In this document: positions 11,721 through 21,466 of the stretch, piece after piece
Position numbering within the stretch: position 1 is the stretch's first letter
Layout: the number at the start of each line of letters is the position of its first letter
Assembly (NCBI GenBank): GCA_015680685.1
Contig: MNCI01025089.1
Span: forward strand, 494,543 to 554,542
Length of the DNA: 60,000 nt
From: Gnetum montanum
Lineage: Eukaryota > Streptophyta > Gnetopsida > Gnetales > Gnetaceae
Reading direction: 5' to 3'
The notes under the pieces: generated by a model
The model's input: only the letters and a program-made list of their open reading frames with translations
The model's database searches: none
Told to the model about the DNA's origin: nothing
Translations under genes and position numbers: made by a program

Positions 11721-12020
11721 CTATCCACAATCAATTTTTGCCTTATTTTTCAGCAACCAGTCCATACCTAAAACCACATCATATGATCCCAAATTCATAA
11801 CAAGGAAGTCAATAAAATAAGGTTGATTCATGATTTTTATCTCAAAACTAGGCACAAAATATTCTAAGGCTTTATGATCACCTAAAGAGAATTTCACTTT
11901 TCCCATATATGGTGAGAGATGAATTTTACTTCCTAATCTTTTAACCGAAGAATCTCATATAAATGAATTTGTTGATCCACTGTTAAAAATGAATGGTAAC
12001 ATATTAAGAATGAATGATAC
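11721..12020 (-). pseudogene. G1 aspartic protease domain
   Basis: The open segment 11906-11721 carries FLVMNLGSYDVVLGMDWL, typical of the C-terminal half of chromovirus protease. Just upstream, near 12000, the active-site loop reads FNSGSTNSFI where DSG is expected, so the catalytic Asp is now Asn. The protease would cleave the Gag-Pol polyprotein. The stretch 11501-11720 between protease and RT is stop-rich. Confidence 0.75.
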
Positions 12021-12129
12021 CTATTATTTCTTGGACTGATGGTTGATATTTCACTCTTGCTAGAACATTTATTGCAACATATAATTGGTGAGAAACTTCT
12101 TGGTTGGTGGCTAGAGATGTCTATCATTT

Positions 12130-13000
12130 TTCAAGAGCCTTTGTTTATGGGCATTGAGCCTAAAAATGGGCCCATCCACATGTCCAACAACCCTTCCTTG
12201 GCCTTCTAAGGGTTGATCCTTCACTTTGTGTCATTCCCATTTGATTTCTTTCATTAAATAATTTTCCATCTGATCCTTAACTTCTTGGTACTTTAAATTT
12301 CTACCTAGATTTTTGAGATATTGTGGTAGATTTATCAAAAATTTTGCTATTAAATTTGTCCTTCCTTTGTGATTTTCCCATGGCATAACTTCCTTTCTAG
12401 TTTGTTGATAGCAATTCCTTATTCCTAATGAATTTAGTTTCCACAAGTTTAGCTTTATTACTAATTTCTAATAAATTATCCAACTTGAACAAATTAACTT
12501 TTTCTTGGGTTGAAGGATGCAAGCCATTGATAAAGTTTTTGATTCTCATGTATTCTAGAATTTGTGGTGTATATATCATCAAATTAACAAACTCACATTC
12601 ATATTCAACCACATTCTTGGACCCTGGCTATAGGTGCAAGTATTCCCATGTTTTTTGTTCCACATGTGCTTTTGAAATATATCTTGTTCTAAAAACTTGT
12701 ACAAATTCATTTCATTCAACACCTTCATTATAAATTTTTACTTTTTTAGTTCTCCACCAATTGGTAGCATCACCTGGCAAAACATGAGTTGCAAGAAGAA
12801 CTCTTTCTCTGGCATTTGTATGACATAGTTCAAACAAATCATTCATCCTAAATAGCTAAGATTCAACTTACTCTCCACTTGACACTCCATTGAATGATGG
12901 TGGCTTCCACTTTAGAAATTCTTGCAATTCTATAGCCCCATTATTCACCTCATTTTGATACTATCCTACCTCATTTGCCTCATGATTTTGTATTGTTGGC
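12130..13000 (-). pseudogene. G1 gag
   Basis: The minus strand reads KPPSFNG near 12900, ATHVLPGDATNWWRTKK near 12790, then the open 12612-12397 segment (FINGLHPSTQEKVNLF). A zinc-knuckle remnant, C-x2-C-x3-H-x4-C (CWTCGWAH...AQC), lies near 12190-12150. This is the Retrotrans_gag plus knuckle layout of Ty3/gypsy. ORFs on the plus strand at 12428-12733 and 12922-13344 are antisense shadows. 13001-13336 is the leader and N-terminal gag, not readable in detail. Confidence 0.75.
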
Positions 13001-13336
13001 TATATATTTTGTTGCATAGCTGTAGTAAGCAAAGTGATAGAATGGGAAAGTGCTACAAAGACCTCTTTCCAATGTTGAGGAGCCTCATTCTCTTGATTTC
13101 TAGAACCAAAACCATTCTTATTCCTCATGTAAGTCTTCATTGTAATTACTATTCAAAGGCTTGTACACACTTAGAATGCTATGCCTTAATTGCCATGATA
13201 AAGTATTCCAAATCAACACTAAAGCCATTTCTTCTTAATTTAGGCATACGAAAGATAGACCAACACCACATCAAAAAATGCACAAATTTATACTTCATAA
13301 GAGGTTTGAAGGAATGTAAAAGAAAGACAAACCTAG

Positions 13337-13352
13337 CTTTCTGATATGAAAA
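13337..13352 (-). other. Primer-binding site of G1 (degenerate)
   Basis: The minus strand reads TTCATATCAGAAAGCT directly inside the 5' LTR. This is a decayed match to the iMet site TGGTATCAGAGC. The position, next to the LTR end TATTACA, supports the call more than the sequence does. Confidence 0.5.
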
Positions 13353-13384
13353 TGTAATACCCATTCATAGAAAGCAATAGCTAA

Positions 13385-13507
13385 CATCCAAAGCCACCAA
13401 CATGCCCACCCACCGCTTACGCCACCCTCCCCCCCACACGCCCCCCNNNNNNNNNNNNNNNNNNNNNNNNNNNNNNNNNNNNNNNNNNNNNNNNNNNNNN
13501 NNNNNNN
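13385..13507. other. C-rich gap edge and run of 61 N
   Basis: Ns fill 13447-13507. The preceding 60 bases are an unusual C-rich string (CCACCCACCG, then CCCTCCCCCCCACACG). The paired LTR at the same place has AT-rich sequence, so this is probably an assembly or read-end artefact rather than biology. Confidence 0.7.
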
Positions 13508-14775
13508 TTTCTACAACAATCAAACTAAAATTAACCTATAAAATTAAAATGAAATAAAAAATTCCTAAATCTAGCTCTAAAATAGGTCAACCAATATTAA
13601 TTTTAAAAATTAAAAGATAAATTTAAAAATAAATAGCCATAATAAAATATCTATGCAAAATTCATTAGATTAAAAAAATCAAATTTTTTTTATTCAACCT
13701 AAGAGGAAATATCTAATTAGGATCATTTACATATTTGTAAACCAAAGAAATAACCACAAAAGTAGATAAACTAATAATCTTATATTTTTTCAATCACATA
13801 TTAATATTTTATAATTTCTAGCAAAACACAAAACAAGATCATCTAAATTTAACTCTTCTAACGAATTTATCATTAATCATTTAATCAGGAAATTCATATG
13901 TTCAATAGTAGAGAATAGATAGATCACAACCATAAATTAAAATCCTAGGTTTTTCCCCACTCCATCAACTTATAGAAAGATATAAAAATCAAACTTGATA
14001 AGGTATAGGAAAAAAATTATGATTCAAGATTCAAATCCAAGATTTATGCATTCAAAGTGGGAGGGTCCATCAACCAAATTCCAACCAAAACCCAAGAATT
14101 CAACAATTTTAAGACATTCATAATTATTCATGGGGCCATGGGTACTCTCACTTTTTGTCAATAGTACCAATCCTCATATCAATGATCCTTGGCCTTTGAT
14201 GGTAATATTTTGCCAAAAATACCCCAAGCCATTATGGGTGTTTCTAAATCATTACACAAACAAATGTCATCCAAGTCATTTAGGTGTAAGAGTGTAGGGG
14301 ATGTGTGTAGAGATCCAAAAAATGTAATAAAGGTTTCAACAATCTAACCTTCAATAATAATCTTAATAATTTCATACAATCATTGTGAAGGTGGTTAGGC
14401 AAGCAAGAAGAGAGAAATTTGAGAAAATTAGTCCTTGTTGGTCATTATCAAAATAATAGAGATGGATCATTTTACATCCTTGCTTACAAATCTTGCTTAC
14501 TAGGAGGAATTATTAGAATATTGGATTGTTATGTAGCACTTTTTTTCTTTCTCCTTGTTATCTCCTATAGTAGCCACAATCTTCTCCTCCTTCATAACCA
14601 CACTCCTTGCAGTTGTATCCCTTCTTTTTTTTTCTTCTCTTGCTCAGCTACTTTTACCTTGTGTATTTTTTTCTTCTCTCCTATTCCTATTTGTAGGTGG
14701 AATAAGGGATAATGGATGGTTTCTTGTAAGTGACTCTTTCTTGGGAATTGTTTGTTTTATTCTCTTTCTTTTTAA

Positions 14776-14778
<3 letters not shown>

Positions 14779-14826
<48 letters not shown>
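14779..14826. repeat. (TC)n microsatellite in G1 5' LTR
   Basis: About 24 TC units, the counterpart of 7816-7862. Confidence 0.95.
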
Positions 14827-14830
<4 letters not shown>

Positions 14831-15741
14831 AATGAGTCATGTGTTTAGTTATCTTCATGATCACTATCAATAAGATATGTATATTCATAGATTGTAGGTT
14901 CAATTCCTTTATAAATAATTTTTGATATTTCATAATTCATATTTTTCTAGATCTTAGGTTCAATTTCTATTGATAATTATAAAACATTCCAACATAATAT
15001 CTATCTCTTTATCAATCAGAATTATCATAAGATGCAAGGAAACTATTTTTAAAATAGATTCATCATAAGGGTAGTTCAAGATACATAATCAAATAAGGCA
15101 CCTTCCTTTTCAAGTCATTAATGATGTAAATTTCCATTAGTGAGGTAACTAAGGCACCTTCTTTTCCAAGTCACATGACCTTTCTACAACCATTTAGATG
15201 GTACTTATACTCTACTATTTTAAACTAAAAAGAGAAATGCATCACATTTAGATAAAATAAAAGAATAAAATATAAAGCAATATCATTTGCAAACAATATT
15301 TCTAATTCATGGGTTTGGTTTCCCCAACTTGATTCATAGGTTAAGTTCCTTAATATGAGCATTCTTTTGCATCTCAACATACCTATTTTAGCTCTTGAGG
15401 CATACCTTAGAGTATTTTCCTCTATTTTTCTTTTCTTTCTTAGCATATCTATTAAAATAGAATAGAAAATATTTTTTCCAATATATTTATTATTATTATT
15501 ATTTTAAATCATTTCCAGCATGTACTTTAAATAATATTTCTTGTGCATAGAGTATTTAAACATTTAATCATAATACATATAAAAATCTAGTAAAAAAATT
15601 TATTACTATTCCAATTAGCCATTTCTACCACAATCCAAACAAAACACACACACAACTTATCAACAAAACATATAGACAAACACATATAAAGACTATTACA
15701 ATCATAAATGTGAAAACTCAGGGAGAAGTGATTCATTAAAT

Positions 15742-16159
15742 TTCCTAATTCTAGAAGACATCTTCTCTAGGTGTTATCCATTTTAGCCAAGATATATTCT
15801 TTATCAAGGATATGTCTTCACTTGATAGGAGACATCTCTTATTTTTGGAAGACTTATTGTGCATTTTAACTCTTGATTTCGAAGCTTCCTTTCAATCACT
15901 AGGGCATCTTATTTTAGTTTGAAGTCTTTTTTACTCATCCATGTTCCCCTGAGTCCTTATAGTCTTCACTTAGACACCCATAGACTTATTCATGCTTCCT
16001 TGAGTTCTTTTAGTGTTTACTTTGATATTTATTATATATGTTATTCCTTAGGCTCTTCTTTAGTCCTTATTATTGTTCTTGTCCTACAAACATAACAATC
16101 ACACAAACATCCTTTGTTTTCCATTTTCCTTAAGGTTTTGGCATACCAAAAGTTAAATA
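15742..16159 (-). repeat. 5' LTR of C1, outer part
   Basis: Continues the C1 LTR beyond G1. It matches about 906-1305, through CACTAGGGCATCTTATTTTA, the two CCTTGAGT segments, and the end CCAAAAGTTAAATA. It is followed by the ATAGT target duplication at 16160-16164. Confidence 0.85.
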
Positions 16160-16164
16160 ATAGT
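16160..16164. repeat. Target-site duplication of C1, right copy (ATAGT)
   Basis: Pairs with 138-142. On the minus strand it supplies the codon bases between PYY and DLGKK of the G4 RNase H. Confidence 0.75.
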
Positions 16165-18190
16165 AAGGTTGCAAATGTTTTGCTTTAGATGCATAAACCT
16201 TGGTTATTTGATTAACCACAAGCTATGAATCACCTTTGATCATTAATAGTTTTACTTCTAGCTCATGAGCTACCATCATTCTCTTGATCCAATCCTCATA
16301 CTTTGCTATATTATTGGTACATGGGAAGTCAAATCATTAAGAGAAAGGTTGAATTTCACCATATGGGAATGTTATCATGATAGTGGCACTAGCCTCATGG
16401 GAAGTTGAAGCTTCATCAAAGTGCATGAACACCTCATAGCCTTCAAGTACTTGGCTAACGATGTTAACATGTTTTTTAGGGAATTTAGGATCAATGGTTG
16501 CATGGTTATCAATTGGTGAAATAGCGAGTTGTGTGGCTATAACCTGACCTTTTGCTAAGGCTTGGGAGACATAATGAATGCTAAACTTGGCTATTATGGC
16601 TTTCCAATGGGCTACATGGGTACTCATACATATTGGTGGTTACGGTTCTAAGTACATTGTTTTCACAAATCATATTGACCTAGCTCCTCAGGAGGCATTG
16701 TCTCCACTTCTTCAATGAGAAGACTAGAACTATAAAATACTTCTCTACTTAAATATATTATGTCTAAAAGGCTATCAATGCATGGTTGAGATAGTATACT
16801 GGCAACTCTACTTCATTGTCTTGTTTCTGATAGAGTAGAGAGGCAATGAATGCATTAGAGATAGGAAGGTAGATGTAAAAGGATATATTCTTTTATGGTG
16901 GAGAGATTGTAGGTAGTTGTGCCAAATCTTGCTTAAGGTTTTCAAATGCCTCTTGGCATTGAGCCATCCACTCATGGTGGATCCATTTCATAAGAAACTA
17001 TTACATGAGTTGTAACCTATTTGTGAGTCTAGTGATGAACCTATGGATAAATTGCAATCTACCTTGTACTCTCTAAAGCTCCTTAAGGTTAGTAGGTGTT
17101 GCCAAGTCAAAAATGGCTTTAACCTTATTAGGATCAACACATATCCCTACTTATAATACTATAGAGTTGAGCATCTCATTAGTTTTGACACCAAAGATAC
17201 ACTTTTTTCGACTAAGAATAAGCTCATACTTGAGGCATTGTTTAAGTACAAGGTCTAGGTTATGTGCATGGTCACTGGCCACTTTGAACTTAATAGTTAT
17301 ATCATCTATTTAATCATTAAGCAAAATTAGCATATAATCACTAAATATATATGTCATAGCTCTTTGGTAGGCTCCTAATGTGTTCTTTAGGCCAAATGGC
17401 ATCATAGTATAATAAAAGGTACTCCAAGGGGTCATGAAGGTTGTGCTAAGTTGATGTTCCAGGTTAATCCTAATTTGGTTGTATCTTGAGAACCCATAAA
17501 TAAAGGATAATAAGGCATGTCTAGTCGTAGTATCGATAAATTGATCAATACTAGGCAAAGGAAGATCATCTTTGATAGTTCCTTATTTAGATATCAAAAA
17601 TCTATGCAAATGTGTATACTCCAATTTTTCCTAGGAATTACCACTCTATTGGACAACCATTTTGCATAATCAATAGCTTTGATGAAATCATCTTGGTATA
17701 GTTTTGTGATTTCATCATGAATTACTAGGGACAAATTTTTGCTTAATTAGTCTAATTCTAGGATCACGTATGATGTTATGTTGGACTAAACATGGTTTTA
17801 GACTTAGCATATCTTCATATGACCAAGCAAAGACCTTAATGTTGTCTTGTAGGACCTTGGTGATGTCTTGAGCCTATTGAGATTCCAAAATGAAACTTAG
17901 TTTCAGGGTTTTCTCCTCATGACTATGTTGTGACAAGAACCTCAACTAGAGAGTATTCAGTAATGTTACTAGCCTTAATGTCAAGGATTTTGACTAGGAC
18001 TTTAGGCCACTCTAAAGGTTTCTGTATCAAGGCTATTTGGTTGATGAGACTCTTAAGCTCAATATCTAGGCAATTTTAGTCAAAACATCATTCAAAATCA
18101 CCATGTGGCCCACTTAGATTCAAAGGTAAACTAATTTGTTTCTAGGTACTCATACTCCAGTCTTGCATATCAACCATAAGCACATTAAGT
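16160..18190 (-). pseudogene. G4: gypsy pol (RT and RNase H), Tat/Athila-like
   Basis: Read on the minus strand from about 18190. Blocks in order: AWSYEDMLSLKP near 17820; DEITKLYQDDFIKAIDYAKW near 17720; VVIPRKNWSIHICIDF near 17640; the open 17558-17310 segment with RHALLSFIYGFSRYNQI and YYTMMPFGLKNTLGAYQRAM. The YxDD box follows as stop-IDD near 17305, its Tyr codon apparently now TAG. RNase H follows: YYLNHAL near 16860, VSQALAKGQVIATQLA near 16550 and FPCTNNIAKYE near 16310, then LMIKGDS near 16225. The second RNase H-like region with CTNN.AEYE is typical of the Tat/Athila side of gypsy. The domain is cut at 16160 by C1 and resumes at 142. Upstream protease and gag are not legible. Confidence 0.75.
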
Positions 18191-18364
18191 GGCACCTCAG
18201 TAAAAATGTGTTAATAATGTTAACATAATATAAAATATCTTAATAACCATGTAAACACATGCTATTTCAATGTCAAAAAAAATGTGAACAAGGTCAAAAT
18301 AAGTTGAAGCATAATGGAAGTATGAAAAATAAGGTAAAACATTGTAACCTATGGTTACACTTTT
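18191..18364. other. No feature recognised
   Basis: AT-rich sequence between the readable end of G4 pol and the 29-bp array. The minus strand has many stops here. Confidence 0.4.
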
Positions 18365-18509
18365 GCCAGTTTAAGGCCTTGGAAAGACATGTTACTAGTT
18401 TAAGGCCTTGGCAAGCCATGTTGCCAGTTTAAGACCCTGGTAGGCGATGTTGCTAGTTTAAGACCTTAGTAGGGCATGTTGTCAATTTAAGGCTTTGGTA
18501 GGGCATGTT
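18365..18509. repeat. 29-bp tandem repeat, five units
   Basis: Five contiguous 29-bp units start at 18365, 18394, 18423, 18452 and 18481. Each has the form GYYARTTTAAGRCYTTGG...CATGTT. The units differ by a few bases each. A lone sixth copy, also 29 bp, is at 18793-18821. The sequence 18510-18792 has no other visible structure. Confidence 0.9.
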
Positions 18510-18792
18510 TCCATGATGCCAAATGATGGTCAAGGATGGTTAAACCCCATCATCTAACACTAATCAAAAGATAAAAAAGGATAAACATAGGCCACAATAG
18601 CGAAAATGAGGTAAATATGATAAAATTGAAGTTATGTAGAAGCCACATGAGGCCAACTGATGGTACTATAGGTCAATGATGCATAATAAGGTTAAAACAA
18701 GTTAAAACATCATGAGAAAAGGTGAAATCAATCAAAGTGTAATAGATGTGGTAAAACATGATGAATATTGATAAAAAAAAGTATTATATTTT

Positions 18793-18821
18793 ACCAATTT
18801 TAGGCCTTAGAAAGCCATGGT
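18793..18821. repeat. Detached copy of the 29-bp unit
   Basis: ACCAATTTTAGGCCTTAGAA and the following nine bases align to the unit of the 18365-18509 array, 284 bp downstream of its end. Confidence 0.7.
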
Positions 18822-18879
18822 ATAAAGCTAAAAAGTTGGTTGGAAAGCTTGCACATCTACAGAGGTTATTTTAAGTCTC

Positions 18880-21100
18880 TTTGGCATTAAAAATGAAGGT
18901 TTTCTTGGCATCCATGTTGGACCCATGCTAGCCAACATGGGTGGGATGATTCCTAGTATGGATGGGATGGTCAGGTGGCTTCCTAGGTTAGTTGGAGTAG
19001 TTTTTTACTTCTAATGTTATGTATGGTTAGTAAGTGAATTGGGGAAGGAAATAGGTCAATTCTGGCATTGATTTCAACCTCTAGGATCCCCATTGGAGCC
19101 TAGAACTACCATTCATGTTGAAGAAACACTAGCTAGTATGGTCCGAATGTGGATACTATGAAAAATGGGTTTCATATTATCCAAAGGGTTGAAATTTGGG
19201 TTCTATGGTTTTCCTAAGGTAATGTAAGGTCATAATCATCAAGATTAGTCACATTGGAGGTTGAAATTTGCAAAAAGAAAAGTAGATTTTAGGGTCATTT
19301 TTCCCTAGATTCATGCTAGGTAGCATGGATGGGAAGGGTCTCAATGTGAATGGCCTATATATGGGTTATTATAGAATCAAAACATGGTCAATTTGTAGCT
19401 GAAGCTATGGTTTTGTAGTTGTATGATTTTATAGCTAAGTTTTAGGACCATTTGAAGGGTCTTTTGCATGTAGAATCTTGTTGGAAACTTAATATACACT
19501 AGGGCCATGCTAGCCAACATGGCTCTTGTACCCCTTAACATGGATGCAATTTATTTTTGTTTTTGGGATGGTTTTAAATGCAATATGACCAAGTTTTGAA
19601 GCTTCCTATGTTGCTAGTAGTGATACTTGAGGTTTTGGCTTGAAACTGATCATGTTTGATGGTTGTCTAAGGTGTGGGATAGTTATACCACCCTGTGCCA
19701 CACTAGGTAGCAATGCTCTGGCATGGGTTAGGGGGACTAATGAGTTTTAATGGTTAAAATAATGTCAAAAGGCTATCAATTTAAGTTTTTTTGGGTCTAG
19801 GTTCTACTAAGCTAAGCTTTTTACTTTCTTACATGTCAAAGTGTTACCAAAAGTGGCAAAGGTCCTTGTCCATGCTGGCCAACACAACTCTAGCCTTCCA
19901 TAGTGGGGATACCTCTAAATAACAAGTTGTGATGGGTTCTAATAGAAAATTGACCATGCATGCAATGTCCTAAAGTTGTAGATGGAGCTAGTAGAGTTTT
20001 GACATTAAAATTGATCATTTTAAAGCATTTTTGATATTTTTGGCACTCATCCGCCTTAAGCCATGCTAGCCAGTATGTCTTCAGCATGGTTGGAAGGAGA
20101 ATGATTTCATTTTGGAATGTTTGATGATTCTGGGAGGCTATGGTAGGGTTCTAAGGTCATAGGGGTATGTTTTAAGGCTATTTTAGGCCATGGATTGGGT
20201 TTTATTGGTTACCCCTAGAGTACCCACATTGGCTAGCATAGGTGAAGGTTCCCTACTGTGCATAAGCTATTGGACATGAGTATCAACCCATATTCTATCA
20301 ATTCTTGATTACCAAAGGCTAAGGAGAGTTGTTAAGGCTATGGAAGTGAGTTCTAAGTCTATTTTGGGGCATGAATAGATTTTTGTAGGCCATCCCCATG
20401 GTGTTCATGCTAGACCCACTTTTTCCAACATGGATGGGGGAGGTTTTCTAGTATGGGAAAGGTAGATGCTATGCAATTCAACTTATTTTTAGCTAGTTTT
20501 GATTGTTGGAGGCTATGGAGAAGTGTTAAGACAAAAACAATTACCAACTAGGAGGTTGGTTTTGGGGTTTTAAGGTTCTACCCCACTCATCCACATTGGG
20601 GACATGCTAGCCAAAATGGATGGGGTGCCCCCTATCATAGCTCCAGAAGGTTTTTACCACATTGGATTGGTTTTGACAAGGTTTGAGAGCCACTGAGGAT
20701 GTAAAGTGGGGTTTCAAGCTAAGTGGATTAATTTTGTGATCAAATTAAGGTTTGATGAGTGTTGGTATGTGTTATATCTCATTGGAAAATGATAGCTAGC
20801 GTGGATGAGGCCTTTCCCAACATGGTTTCCAAAAGTGACAAGTTTCATAAAGGGTTCTAGCCCCTGTTGGAGTTTGGGATTTGGCAATGTCAAGTTGAAT
20901 TGCTAGAAATGGAAAAGGGATTAAGACATCATGGTTGTGGGGAATGGGAGGTTAGGATCCACATTAGATCCATAATACCAAACATGGGTGAGGGGGTATA
21001 AGGTTGAAAAATACTTTTATGAATTTTAAGGGGGTTAAACCATAATGTACAAGAGGTTTCAAGGCTCAAAATCCATTTTTCTTGGGAGGAACCTGGTGGG
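18880..21100. repeat. Decayed tandem array, period ~160-205 bp
   Basis: A core like CATGCTAGCCAACATGGATGGG recurs near 18921, 19126, 19315, 19505, 19703, 19871, 20061, 20229, 20406, 20601, 20789 and 20950. A second word like GGAGGCTATGG...GTTCTAAGGT recurs between cores (for example near 20121, 20305 and 20503). Spacing is about 160-205 bp, so this looks like an old satellite-type array of some twelve units, heavily diverged. It lies upstream of G4 pol; internal tandem repeats are known in Tat-lineage elements, so it may belong to G4. Confidence 0.6.
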
Positions 21101-21279
21101 GCCCATCCAAATTCCAATTTTTTAGTTTTGTTTGTAATTTCCACTATCCTGGTGTTGCTTGAACTTTCCTCCCTTGGAACTACCAATGCACCATGAGTTC
21201 TAGTGCATAGATTTGGCAATGAGGGGTTGGAAGTAGGTGCTTTAGGTTGAAACTTAGTTTTTATGGTTGTTTTTCGCAA
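20929..21279 (-). CDS. Unrecognised 116-codon ORF
   Basis: Open on the minus strand (MRKTTIKTKFQPKAPTSNPS at the start), rich in Ser, Pro and basic residues, with no motif I recognise. Its C-terminal part overlaps the last units of the ~190-bp array. It could be a relic of G4 gag or simply an open stretch; 116 codons is longer than most chance ORFs in this AT-rich sequence but is not decisive. Confidence 0.2.
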   Translation of the reverse strand: MRKTTIKTKFQPKAPTSNPSLPNLCTRTHGALVVPREESSSNTRIVEITNKTKKLEFGWAPPGSSQEKWILSLETSCTLWFNPLKIHKSIFQPYTPSPMFGIMDLMWILTSHSPQP

Positions 21280-21466
21280 AAATCATCCACATAATTCATT
21301 CTTCTCGTAGCAATGAACTAGTTAGAGCTCTAATAGAGATCCCTACTTACAAAACCAATCAATCCTTAGCATCATTACTCAAGGTGCCCCCTTAATTAGT
21401 ATTACCTCCAAAATCATTGTAGATTTTTGAAGTTTTTACAACTTTTCCACACTACTATTTAACAAT

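Larger units (their letters stand above)
6489..15741 (-). mobile_element. G1: gypsy (chromovirus-like) element with ~2.3-kb LTRs
   Basis: Long LTRs (6489-8730 and 13353-15741, the second with a 61-N gap) flank a 4.6-kb internal region read on the minus strand. In coding order it has a primer site near 13352, Gag, protease, RT, RNase H, integrase and a possible C-terminal chromodomain-like tail, then a polypurine tract at 8731. The layout is that of a Del/Tekay-type chromovirus, as far as can be judged by eye. G1 is inserted in the 5' LTR of C1. No clean target duplication is left (TCTCT before, TTCCT after). The two LTRs differ at a glance by roughly one base in ten, so the insertion is old. 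Confidence 0.85.
13353..15741 (-). repeat. 5' LTR of G1 (contains assembly gap)
   Basis: Starts TGTAATACCCATTCATAG and matches the 6489-8730 copy from 13508 on. Between about 13380 and 13507 the expected LTR sequence is replaced by C-rich bases and 61 Ns. It has a TC microsatellite at 14779-14826 and the same AT-rich tail. ORFs at 14419-14712 and 14555-14848 are read through low-complexity sequence. Confidence 0.85.
143..16159 (-). mobile_element. C1: copia-type LTR retrotransposon, split by G1
   Basis: Two LTRs of about 1.2 kb (143-1305, and 5638-6488 plus 15742-16159) flank a 4.3-kb internal region read on the minus strand. An iMet-like primer site (5622-5635), a purine tract (1307-1321) and ATAGT duplications complete the structure. 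The gag at 4260-5590 has the plant copia layout. I could not find copia protease, integrase or RT in the remaining internal sequence. Instead there is an ORF remnant at 2480-3299 resembling plant transposon-associated proteins. C1 therefore looks non-autonomous, although extreme decay of pol cannot be excluded. C1 is inserted in the RNase H of G4 and was later hit by G1 in its 5' LTR. Confidence 0.8.

Noticed and set aside
12428-13344. Plus-strand ORFs of 101 and 140 codons
   Set aside because: They are antisense to the recognised G1 gag and have no motif.
14419-14848. Two overlapping ORFs rich in Leu, Ser and Phe
   Set aside because: They run through the TC microsatellite and T-rich part of the G1 LTR; the paired LTR does not keep the frames.
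14890-14960. GGTTCAATTCC words resembling the tRNA B box
   Set aside because: There is no A box or cloverleaf around them; they sit in a duplicated part of the G1 LTR.
18365-18509. CRISPR-like repeat array
   Set aside because: The 29-bp units are directly adjacent with no spacers and the context is a plant retroelement region.
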